A stretch of DNA of 64,000 nt, taken from positions 99,494 through 163,493 of the forward strand of contig JAOZIE010000012.1 of assembly GCA_026014485.1 (NCBI GenBank), given 5' to 3'. Positions 51,205-58,588 of this stretch are shown one piece after another (the stretch's first letter is position 1; every line of letters begins with the position of its first letter). The notes beneath the pieces were generated by a model. That model was not told where the DNA came from. It saw only the letters and a list, made by a program, of their open reading frames with translations, and ran no database searches. This stretch comes from Candidatus Bathyarchaeota archaeon (lineage in GTDB: Archaea; Thermoproteota; Bathyarchaeia; Bathyarchaeales; Bathycorpusculaceae). The position numbers were made by a program, and so were the translations under genes.

Positions 51205-52404
51205 GGACTTTCTCAAGGATTTCCTGCTTACTGGGCAAGCCATCAGTTCTTTTGTCGTCTTAGAATTATCGCAAAAGAGACTAAAATTTGTCAGCACCAG
51301 AACAGTTGCAATAACCATGTAACCCATTGGAAAAGCCGAGTTGCTGTCTCCGTTTCCAAGCGAGTTGGTTACCTGCGGTTCAGATGACAAAGTTGGTGTA
51401 CTGCCATTGAATGTTTCGATAAGTGAAGGCGCTATTGTGGTAGATGTACCATTTGAGTCATCCACTAACCCACCGTAACCCATTGGACGAATCTCAAACG
51501 CCTCACCACTGTCAGCCCAAATCAGCACTTCAATGAAGGCAACAGAGCCGGGGTATACTTTGTCTAAGGGAAAATCTACAGTCCAGTACGGATACAACTC
51601 CAGAGGATTAGTTTTGCCTCTCGTATTCAGAACAGCGCTTATGTTGTCTTTTGCAACGCTGAAGTCATTGACTTCTTGGTTGGCGTAAACATATGAAAAA
51701 TTGTTAAGCGTTATAGTTGCAATTTCAATTGCGTCTTCGCGGGCAACTTTGACTTCGGTACTTCCTATACTGTAATAGCTACGGTCATCGCTGAAAGCGT
51801 ATAAGCCGCCATTTTCAAATGATGCAGTTAAGCTGCTGTATACGGCGCCGTTAAAGGTTTGCTGCCAGCTAAAAGTAGCCCCAAACTTGCCGTTCGTTAC
51901 TTCAAGTCGTATGTTATCAACCGTTAAAGTTGCATTCTTTGAAGCATCAATAGAATTCAGTGCGCTCTTCATAACATTAATGCTTAAGTCCCCTGTGTAT
52001 GACTGATATCTTGTTAGGAAGGTTGCAGCTGCTTCTACGTTTGAAGGTGCTTTTTCATGATATTGGATCGATCCTTGGTCTTTGCTCAGGGAACAGTAAG
52101 TAAGGGTGCCGTTTATGAAGTGAAAGCTTGCGGTTACGACGCTTGTTCCACCAGTTCCAGTATCTGATACTGCATAGCGTTCAGTTATTTGGGAAAGACC
52201 GCCAAGCCAGTCCCAATTACGTACAAAACTGTTTTCTAAGGTAACGGCATATTTTTCTAAGTCCAACTGCGCTATATCTTCCAAGAAAAAACGCGCTTGG
52301 CAGTAATTACCTGAATCGGACCCACTTACTGCGGGAAGCATTACGAAACCGAGCGCTATTGTTACCAATAAGCCTATTTTGACCCAAGTAAGCTTTTTGT
52401 TCAA
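51157..52404 (-). CDS. Exported protein paralogous to 27564-28673, with frameshifted C-terminus
   Basis: Start TTG 52404 gives a signal peptide (NKKLTWVKIGLLVTIALGFV) six bases after gaggga; the frame is open up to GTG 52446. Mature blocks EDAIEIATITLNNFSY, NPLELYPYWTVDFPLDKVYP and EVLIWADSGEAFEIRP match the protein at 27564-28673. In the present frame the anchor breaks after GYMVIATVLVLT and runs on as hydrophilic residues. Removing one A from the run at about 51283-51286 restores ILVSFAIILRRQKN and a stop at 51243-51245, a normal helix plus basic tail, and removes the overlap with the convergent gene. Either a real mutation or an assembly error. Confidence 0.75.
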   Translation of the reverse strand: MNKKLTWVKIGLLVTIALGFVMLPAVSGSDSGNYCQARFFLEDIAQLDLEKYAVTLENSFVRNWDWLGGLSQITERYAVSDTGTGGTSVVTASFHFINGTLTYCSLSKDQGSIQYHEKAPSNVEAAATFLTRYQSYTGDLSINVMKSALNSIDASKNATLTVDNIRLEVTNGKFGATFSWQQTFNGAVYSSLTASFENGGLYAFSDDRSYYSIGSTEVKVAREDAIEIATITLNNFSYVYANQEVNDFSVAKDNISAVLNTRGKTNPLELYPYWTVDFPLDKVYPGSVAFIEVLIWADSGEAFEIRPMGYGGLVDDSNGTSTTIAPSLIETFNGSTPTLSSEPQVTNSLGNGDSNSAFPMGYMVIATVLVLTNFSLFCDNSKTTKELMACPVSRKSLRKSLNPFFPFSFFSSCIW

Positions 52405-52550
52405 ATTACATCCCTCTATTTCGGGCATCTTCAAAGGTTCATCCACTCATACACGCATTTTGCTCGATTCTTGGGTTTACCATGAAAGTTTAATCTCGCA
52501 TATGCTCTAGGAGTCAACATTTATTAAATAATTAACTTACGCCATAATTA

Positions 52551-52646
52551 ATGGCAACTCAAGCAGAAACAGAATCAACTTCATCGCCCCGACGAAAACA
52601 AAATTTCAACCCAGAAAACTTGGACCAAATAAACAAATTCAAGTAA
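52551..52646 (+). CDS. Possible 31-residue leaderless small protein
   Basis: ATG 52551 lies about 26 bases after the centre of a TATA-like tttattaaata (52521-52531), the spacing of a leaderless transcript. The peptide begins MATQAETESTSSPRRKQNFN and ends INKFK; it is polar, with no motif. It could be chance. The rest of the 52447-52874 stretch has nothing else that I can support. Confidence 0.2.
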   Translation: MATQAETESTSSPRRKQNFNPENLDQINKFK

Positions 52647-52874
52647 CTAGGCAAATCAGCAAGCAGCAGTCTTTTTGCTTTGAGAACAGTTTTTCTTTCA
52701 GGAGGACCGTCGTCAAGCAATAACGAGCGGGGAGAGTTTAAACAAACTTCAGCCTAATCTTTTGCGCCTCTGCCTCACTATTGCCAGTTGAGCCCAAATT
52801 ACCTAAACGAGCATGTAAAAAACTGAAAAAGGAAAAAGTGAAAATATAGAAGAGGCTGGGTTAGCCTTTTGGGG

Positions 52875-54041
52875 TTATTTGTTGAGTGCTTTTTTGAGTT
52901 CTTCGGCTTTGTCAGTTTTTTCCCATGGCAGGTCTATGTCTTCTCTGCCGAAGTGCCCGTAAACGGCGGTGTTGCGGTAGATGGGTCTGAGCAGTTGCAG
53001 GTGGTCTATGATTGCTTTGGGTCGCATATCAAAGGTTTTGAGCACCAACGCGAGGATTTCGTCGTCGCTGCATTTGCCTGTTCCAAACGTGTTCACAAGA
53101 ACGCTGACGGGTTTTGCGACTCCGATGGCATAGCTGATTTGGATTTCACACTGGTCTGCCAGCCCCGAGGCAACTACGTTTTTGGCTACGTAACGTGCCA
53201 TGTAGCACCCGCTACGGTCAACTTTGGAGGGGTCTTTACCAGAGAAGCATCCGCCGCCGTGGCTGCCGACTCCACCGTAGGTGTCTACGATGATTTTTCT
53301 TCCTGTTAAACCTGAGTCTGCAAGGGTTCCACCTATAACGAAGCGTCCTGTGCCGTTGATTATGTATTGGGTGTCTGGGCAGAGCATATCAGCAGGGATA
53401 ACGTATTTGATGACTTTCTCGATGATGTCCTGTTTCAGCTGGGCGTCATCGACTTCGCCGTTGTTCTGCGCAGCAATAACCACTGCAGTTACGCATTGAG
53501 GCTTACCATCTAAGTATTCGACGGTGACTTGGCTTTTGCAGTCGGGTCTCAGGCACGGAATGATTTGTTGTTTTCGGCAGTCCGCCAGCCGCTTAACCAG
53601 CTTTTGGGCAAGCAGTATGGGTAGGGGCATGAGCTCTTTGGTTTCGTTTGTGGCGTAGCCGAAGACCATACCTTGGTCTCCTGCGCCTTGCTCGTGTCCC
53701 TCGGATTCGGTGACTCCCATGGATATGTCGGGGGACTGCTCGTTAAATGAAGTGAGAACTCCGCAGGTTTCCCAGTCTAAGCCGTCTTTGGCGTTGTCTA
53801 AGCCGATTTCTTTGAGGGTTTGGCGGACGATTTTAGGTATGTTGATGCTGGTTGTGGTGGTGATTTGTCCCGTGACAACGACTGTGCCTTGCATGACAAG
53901 GGTTTCAGCGTCTACGCGGGCTTTGGGGTCATTGCAGATTATTGCATCTAGGATGCTGTCGGAGACTTGGTCTGCGACTTTATCAGGGTGCCCTTCACCC
54001 ACAGATTCTGATGTAAAAAGGTATTTGCCGTCTTTTTTCAT
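52875..54041 (-). CDS. metK: S-adenosylmethionine synthetase, bacterial MetK type
   Basis: Makes SAM from methionine and ATP. 388 residues from ATG 54041 with aagga seven bases upstream; the open frame upstream has no family similarity. All signatures are those of the bacterial/eukaryal MetK family: [36 protein letters not shown] and [20 protein letters not shown]. Archaea usually carry the very different MAT-gamma type, so this gene was probably acquired from bacteria at some point. An insertion with [16 protein letters not shown] is standard. It serves the two radical SAM enzymes and methyltransferases in the window. Confidence 0.96.
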   Translation of the reverse strand: MKKDGKYLFTSESVGEGHPDKVADQVSDSILDAIICNDPKARVDAETLVMQGTVVVTGQITTTTSINIPKIVRQTLKEIGLDNAKDGLDWETCGVLTSFNEQSPDISMGVTESEGHEQGAGDQGMVFGYATNETKELMPLPILLAQKLVKRLADCRKQQIIPCLRPDCKSQVTVEYLDGKPQCVTAVVIAAQNNGEVDDAQLKQDIIEKVIKYVIPADMLCPDTQYIINGTGRFVIGGTLADSGLTGRKIIVDTYGGVGSHGGGCFSGKDPSKVDRSGCYMARYVAKNVVASGLADQCEIQISYAIGVAKPVSVLVNTFGTGKCSDDEILALVLKTFDMRPKAIIDHLQLLRPIYRNTAVYGHFGREDIDLPWEKTDKAEELKKALNK

Positions 54042-54093
54042 GTTAACATCCTTCAGCCATTCGTGTAATGAGAGTCTTATTAACCAGACATAG

Positions 54094-54104
54094 TTCTTAA
54101 AAGC
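54094..54104 (-). promoter_or_regulatory. metK: TATA box of metK
   Basis: ggcttttaaga on the reverse strand lies about 55-63 bases before ATG 54041, giving a leader of about 30 bases. Confidence 0.45.
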
Positions 54105-54206
54105 CTTTCTACAAAAATGAAGCCCGCAAATTCCGTTAAGTTGCACAGAGCATCAAAGTGAAAGCTTATCACCAACCGTGACACAATTAAACAAACGGTT
54201 TTCCAT

Positions 54207-55514
54207 ATGAACCCTGCAAAAGCTGCTCAAAACGCCCTCGAAGGCGTACTTGAGGCCAAGAAAAGTGACAGCATAGTCATATTCTGTGATGATAGCCGTG
54301 CTCAAGTCGGCGAAGCCTTTGAAGCAGGCGCCTTGAACTTGGGACTGGACACGAAACTGGTTCTGCTCGAAACTGCTCCCGAAGTGTACCGAACTGAAAT
54401 TCCCAAACCGCTTACCAAGTACCTTGTTGACCAGCACGCGGATATTTACATTAACCTACTTCGCGGGGTCAGGGAAGAGACTCCGTTTCGAATTAAACTT
54501 ATACACGCCGAAACAGCGGATGGAAAAACCCGTTTGGGGCATTGCCCAGGCGTCACCGTGGACATGCTCACCCAAGGCGCCCTCGCCCTCACAGCAGAGG
54601 AGCACAAGCAGATGCAAGGCTTCGCGGCGGCTCTCATGGAGAAACTCAAAAACGCGGTTAAACTGAAAATCGCCACGCCTGCGGGAACCAAGCTCTCCCT
54701 CAGCGTCAAGGGGCGCCCGTTCTTCACGGATACGACTCTGGATTGGCAGCTTATGAAGTGGATGAACCTGCCCACGGGAGAAGCCATTGTGGCGCCCGTG
54801 GAGGATTCGTTGGAGGGCAAACTGGTGTGTGATTTGGCGGTGGGCGGAATTGGACCCGTATCAACGACACCCGTGACGCTTAAGGTCAAAGCGGGCAAAG
54901 TGGACGCTGCAACCTGCAAGGACGCAGCGGTTCTGAGGCGAGTACAGGAGTCGCTGCATACTGACGCGAGAGCTAAGGTGGTGGGCGAATTCGCGTTTGG
55001 CATCAACCCAAAAGCCCGATTTGTTGAAGAATTCTTGGAAGCCGAGAAGATGTATGGCACCATCCACATTGCGTTTGGCGACAACACCGACATGCCAGGC
55101 GGAAAAAACAACTCTGGCAACCACATGGATTTCATGATGGATAAACCTACAGTTACCGCCGAAAACGCAGATAGCTCAACAATAAAGGTGCTGGTTAACG
55201 GCGTTTTTCAAGCGGCAAACGGGGAACCAACTGAGCAGGAGGAGAAATTACCCATCAGCAACTTCTACAAGGTCGTCGACTACGTTACCATATTCAAAAC
55301 AGACTTGTGGTGGGAAGCCATTGTCGTCTTCGAAGCCTACGACAGACGCCACATGGGCATGTACCTGTGGCAGAAACGTAACGGTGCTTGGAAACGCAAA
55401 AACAAGTTCGCCTTCCGAAGCCTTGACGAGTGGAATAAACTCAAAGACGCAGTGGATCAGCTTGCCTCGAAACTAGCGGCAAATAGCTCCCAAAGCAACA
55501 GGACAAAGAAGTGA
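54207..55514 (+). CDS. Aminopeptidase T/NicX-like (M29-related) protein with extra C-terminal domain
   Basis: 435 residues, ATG. N-terminal domain (SDSIVIFCDDSRAQVGEAFE, ADIYINLLRGVREETPFR), middle LPTGEAIVAPVEDSLEGKLV, and the metal region AFGINPKAR, EAEKMYGTIHIAFGDN and GGKNNSGNHMDFMM, as in M29-type aminopeptidases and NicX. Family members normally end soon after this. Here about 100 further residues follow, with YDRRHMGMYLWQKRNGAWKR and SLDEWNKLKDAVDQLASKL, an arrangement of strands and helix resembling the PC4/Sub1 nucleic-acid-binding fold. That resemblance is by eye. Divergent from metK. Confidence 0.8.
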   Translation: MNPAKAAQNALEGVLEAKKSDSIVIFCDDSRAQVGEAFEAGALNLGLDTKLVLLETAPEVYRTEIPKPLTKYLVDQHADIYINLLRGVREETPFRIKLIHAETADGKTRLGHCPGVTVDMLTQGALALTAEEHKQMQGFAAALMEKLKNAVKLKIATPAGTKLSLSVKGRPFFTDTTLDWQLMKWMNLPTGEAIVAPVEDSLEGKLVCDLAVGGIGPVSTTPVTLKVKAGKVDAATCKDAAVLRRVQESLHTDARAKVVGEFAFGINPKARFVEEFLEAEKMYGTIHIAFGDNTDMPGGKNNSGNHMDFMMDKPTVTAENADSSTIKVLVNGVFQAANGEPTEQEEKLPISNFYKVVDYVTIFKTDLWWEAIVVFEAYDRRHMGMYLWQKRNGAWKRKNKFAFRSLDEWNKLKDAVDQLASKLAANSSQSNRTKK

Positions 55515-55609
55515 TGTTGAACAGATGACCAGTTGGGTTTTGGCTGTGATAAATTATAATAGTTACCCGTCAGAGATTAAGGGTAGGGTGCGGGGTTAAA
55601 GACTTGACT

Positions 55610-56257
55610 ATGGCTACTTTAGAGTTTAAAAGGTTCATCGAAAGCTTAGCCAGCGAGAAAGCACCAGGTCCATCCACTACATTCTCGATGTTCCACATAT
55701 TCTTCGCTCTTGAACTTGTGGCGGAGAAGCCCATCGGAAGAAACAAGCTGGCGGAAAAAATGAAAGTAGGCGAAGGCGCGATACGCACCATTATAAGCCG
55801 CCTCAAAGACGCGGACCTTTTAATCACAAGAAAAGAAGGCTGCAGCCTAACCGAGAAAGGCAAAGCAGTCTGGAAAAAGTTTGAGGAGCTTTTCCCCAAA
55901 CGCGGCGAAGTTGAAAGGAACGTGCTTGCCCACTCAGCGCACAACTATGCGTTTCTAGTGAGGAACAGCGGGCACAAAATCACCTCAGGCATAGAGCAGC
56001 GAGATGCGGCGATAATGGGCGGAGCAGAACGCGCCATCGCCATAGTTTCAAAGAACGGTCACTTATCCATCGATTCAGTAAGTGGCAGTATCGAGAAAGA
56101 GTTCCCCAAAGCGGCAGAGAGAATCCTCAGCGACCTCAAACCAGAGGACAACGACGTCATTATAATCGCGGGCGCAGACACGACGGTGAGGGCGATGAGG
56201 GGAGCCTTTGCGGCGGCGTGGGTGCTCATTGGTAAGGGACCAAAAGTCAGTAGTTAA
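55610..56257 (+). CDS. DUF4443-type winged-helix regulator
   Basis: 215 residues from ATG 55610; TTG 55604 is two codons earlier. The N-terminal winged helix has GRNKLAEKMKVGEGAIRTII and SRLKDADLLITRKEGCSLTE, then a DUF4443 domain with NYAFLVRNSGHKITSGIEQR, and MGGAERAIAIVSKNGHLSID. The C-terminal part IIIAGADTTVRAMRGAFAAA resembles a small-molecule domain. Regulates unknown targets, possibly in response to a metabolite. Converges with the GPN GTPase gene, overlapping its stop by four bases. Confidence 0.82.
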   Translation: MATLEFKRFIESLASEKAPGPSTTFSMFHIFFALELVAEKPIGRNKLAEKMKVGEGAIRTIISRLKDADLLITRKEGCSLTEKGKAVWKKFEELFPKRGEVERNVLAHSAHNYAFLVRNSGHKITSGIEQRDAAIMGGAERAIAIVSKNGHLSIDSVSGSIEKEFPKAAERILSDLKPEDNDVIIIAGADTTVRAMRGAFAAAWVLIGKGPKVSS

Positions 56258-57015
56258 GTCGTGTATTTTTCGCCCTGCATTAGCAGTCGCTCCAGCACCG
56301 TGTTCACTGCGATTAAACCTTCGTTGGTTCTCGCGGACACAGGCGTCAGATGGAACTGTAAGCCAAGCTGGTTTATTGAACGCATCATGCTCTGGCTGAA
56401 GATGCGTTTGGTGTCTTCGACCTTGGTCTGCAAAGCATCCTCCAACGCGCGGGGGTTCCCTGACCACTCCACAATTTGCGAAACAGCTTTTTTGGGCAAC
56501 AGGTCAACTTTGCTGAGCAGGTGTAATTGAGGCTGGAAGAACCTGTTGTACACAGCGGCCGACAGGAACATGTTGCTGACGTAGTTGAAGGGGTTCGCGC
56601 TGAAAACCGCGTCAAACAGGTAAATTAGCGCTTTTGGCTCCCGCGTTAACTCGTTGACTATGTAGGGTCCGCTGGCGCGAAAAGCAAAAAGCTCCATTTG
56701 CCCAGGGGTATCCACCAACACGAAGTCAGCGTGGGCCTCATCTATGTCTCGGGTGAGGTTCTCAACTTCGTCCGCCACCAAATCCGCAGCCATCACAGCG
56801 GCGCCGTTGGGTCCCAAACCGTACTTCTCCATGACATCACCTGCATCCACGTAGTTCCGCACATCCACGTCAGGCGAGTATGGCAGCTTCAACACTCCAG
56901 GATCCAAGTTGACGGTGGCTACATCTTGCTTGCTCATTTTGAGCCAGTCAGTGAAGGCGGCGGTGAACAGAGATTTACCTGAACCTGCAGTTCCGATGAT
57001 AAATACAACGGGCAA
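56254..57015 (-). CDS. GPN-loop GTPase
   Basis: 253 residues from TTG 57015, eight bases after aggag; a TTG at 57042 is less likely. Homodimeric GTPase of the XAB1/GPN group, in eukaryotes needed for RNA polymerase assembly. P-loop GTAGSGKSLFTAAF, the diagnostic GPN motif in GLGPNGAAVMAADL, VLVDTPGQMELFAFR (G3), LLSKVDLLPKK (NKxD-like G4) and PVSARTNEGL (G5) are all present. Length normal. Monocistronic, with a TATA-like cttaaaaga near 57083-57091. Confidence 0.93.
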   Translation of the reverse strand: MPVVFIIGTAGSGKSLFTAAFTDWLKMSKQDVATVNLDPGVLKLPYSPDVDVRNYVDAGDVMEKYGLGPNGAAVMAADLVADEVENLTRDIDEAHADFVLVDTPGQMELFAFRASGPYIVNELTREPKALIYLFDAVFSANPFNYVSNMFLSAAVYNRFFQPQLHLLSKVDLLPKKAVSQIVEWSGNPRALEDALQTKVEDTKRIFSQSMMRSINQLGLQFHLTPVSARTNEGLIAVNTVLERLLMQGEKYTT

Positions 57016-57144
57016 TTCAAAGTCTCCTATACATGACGGCAAGTGTCGCTTGACAGTAAATAACTTTTCTACGTTACCTTCACTCTTTTAAGAAAGGCAA
57101 GAAGATACAATCATTGAAAATAAAGAGCGTTCAGGAGTGATCCA

Positions 57145-57306
57145 ATGAGTGAGGCGCAACCTGTTAGGTGCCAGAAATGCGGCAAACCCATCGGCTATGT
57201 CACCGTGTTAACTAGGGGCTTGTCGCCGTTTCAGCAACCAGCTCCAAACGTCAAGATAGTTGCCATATGCATAGAATGCTACCAGAAAGCAAAAAACAAA
57301 GCGTAA
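57145..57306 (+). CDS. Small zinc-binding protein (53 residues)
   Basis: ATG 57145 with aggag eight bases upstream. Two knuckles CQKCGKPIGYVTVLTRG and CIECYQ flank a short loop with Pro/Gln, so one zinc ribbon is likely. Basic C-terminus KAKNKA. The tight ribosome site and clean ribbon support a real gene. It converges on the GT4 gene with 16 bases between the ends. Role unknown. Confidence 0.65.
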   Translation: MSEAQPVRCQKCGKPIGYVTVLTRGLSPFQQPAPNVKIVAICIECYQKAKNKA

Positions 57307-57322
57307 CCCAAAAAACAAAAGG

Positions 57323-58513
57323 CTATGCAACCGATTTCCGTGCTTCGCGGTAGACGCTGAACATTTTTTCTGCACAGACATCCCAAGACAGCTCTTTCTT
57401 GACGAACTCGCGTCCTTGAGCGCCCATTTTTGCCCGCAAAGAAGCATCCAAGAGCAAACGCATGATAGCCTCAGCTAAGGCTTCGCTGTTGGGCTTCACT
57501 AGCAAACCCGTCTTGTCGTTTCGTACCGCCTCGGCAACCCCGCTCATGTCGAAAGCCACAACTGGTTTACCTGATGCCTGAGCCTCAAGCAGGGCGATTC
57601 CCTGACCCTCCTGTACAGAGGGAAAAGCAAACACGTCCACACATCGGTAAACGGCTGGCAAGTCGCCTTCGGCTACGTCACCCAAGAAAACGAAGTTGCC
57701 CGACAAATTCGCCTGCGTCACCTCCCAGATCAAGCGGTTCCTGAGTGGACCATCACCGACAATCACAAAAACAATTTCCCGATGCTCCTTCACGACGCGT
57801 TTGGCTGCCTCAACAAGGTAGGATAGCCCTTTTCGCGGTATTAGGCGACCTACGAAAAGCACGCTTTGCCTGTCGCCTAATTTGATGCGTCGACGTATTT
57901 CTGCGCAGTCCCCTTCAGGCTTGAACCGTTCAGGGTCCACGCCGTTGGGAACTATCCGTATCTTGGCGGGGTTTATGTTGTAGAACTGCCTGATTTTCTG
58001 TTGTGAATACCTACTTATAGTCACAACTAACGTGGCGTGCTGTGCTGCCTCCAACTCTTTCTGAGCAAGCTGCCACATGAAAAAATTTGCCACTCGCGAA
58101 CGCAACGATAACCCCCCGCGCAGCCGCGCTTGGGCATATTCGTCTGCGAGGACGCCGTGAACTGTCTGCACAAAAGGCACCTTGACGCCGCGTTTCCTGA
58201 AGGCGGCAAGCAACCCGTAGCCGCTTGCGGTGTGGGCTTCATAAACATCTGCGTGGAAAGCCGCGGCGTTTCGGGCAAGCGTCTGGTTAAAAGTCCAGTT
58301 GTCCAAGGGAAAAGCCGTGTCCGTGCTGAAGCAGGGAATCACTTTCACGCCGTTGACCGATTTGGGTTCGTGTAAGCCGCCTTTGGAGCCGCTGTAAACG
58401 GTGGTTTCAGTTTTGTCCTGCAGGCGTTTGGCGGTTTCCAGAATGCGACGTTCGACTCCTCCAAGATATGTTGGCGGCTGAGTGTTAAAGACGGCTAAGC
58501 GTAGCTTCTTCAT
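57323..58513 (-). CDS. Glycosyltransferase family 4 protein
   Basis: 396 residues from ATG 58513, which begins KKLRLAVFNTQPPTYLGGVE, the usual GT4 N-terminus; the frame is open 15 codons further up. VYEAHTASGYGLLAAF and PFVQTVHGVLADEYA are in the N domain. VLFVGRLIPRKGLSYLVEAA and the EX7E motif in PSVQEGQGIALLEAQASGKP are in the donor domain. A cytoplasmic sugar transferase for surface or lipid-linked glycans. Paralogue class of the gene at 21609-22721 but not adjacent to GT-C proteins. Followed upstream by the PQQ-propeller gene on the same strand. Confidence 0.9.
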   Translation of the reverse strand: MKKLRLAVFNTQPPTYLGGVERRILETAKRLQDKTETTVYSGSKGGLHEPKSVNGVKVIPCFSTDTAFPLDNWTFNQTLARNAAAFHADVYEAHTASGYGLLAAFRKRGVKVPFVQTVHGVLADEYAQARLRGGLSLRSRVANFFMWQLAQKELEAAQHATLVVTISRYSQQKIRQFYNINPAKIRIVPNGVDPERFKPEGDCAEIRRRIKLGDRQSVLFVGRLIPRKGLSYLVEAAKRVVKEHREIVFVIVGDGPLRNRLIWEVTQANLSGNFVFLGDVAEGDLPAVYRCVDVFAFPSVQEGQGIALLEAQASGKPVVAFDMSGVAEAVRNDKTGLLVKPNSEALAEAIMRLLLDASLRAKMGAQGREFVKKELSWDVCAEKMFSVYREARKSVA

Positions 58514-58588
58514 GGAGGAACAACATTCCCGGATTGCCCTTCTCAAGTGTCCTTGCATGTCGTATAAAACTGTTGCCTAAACGTGGTT

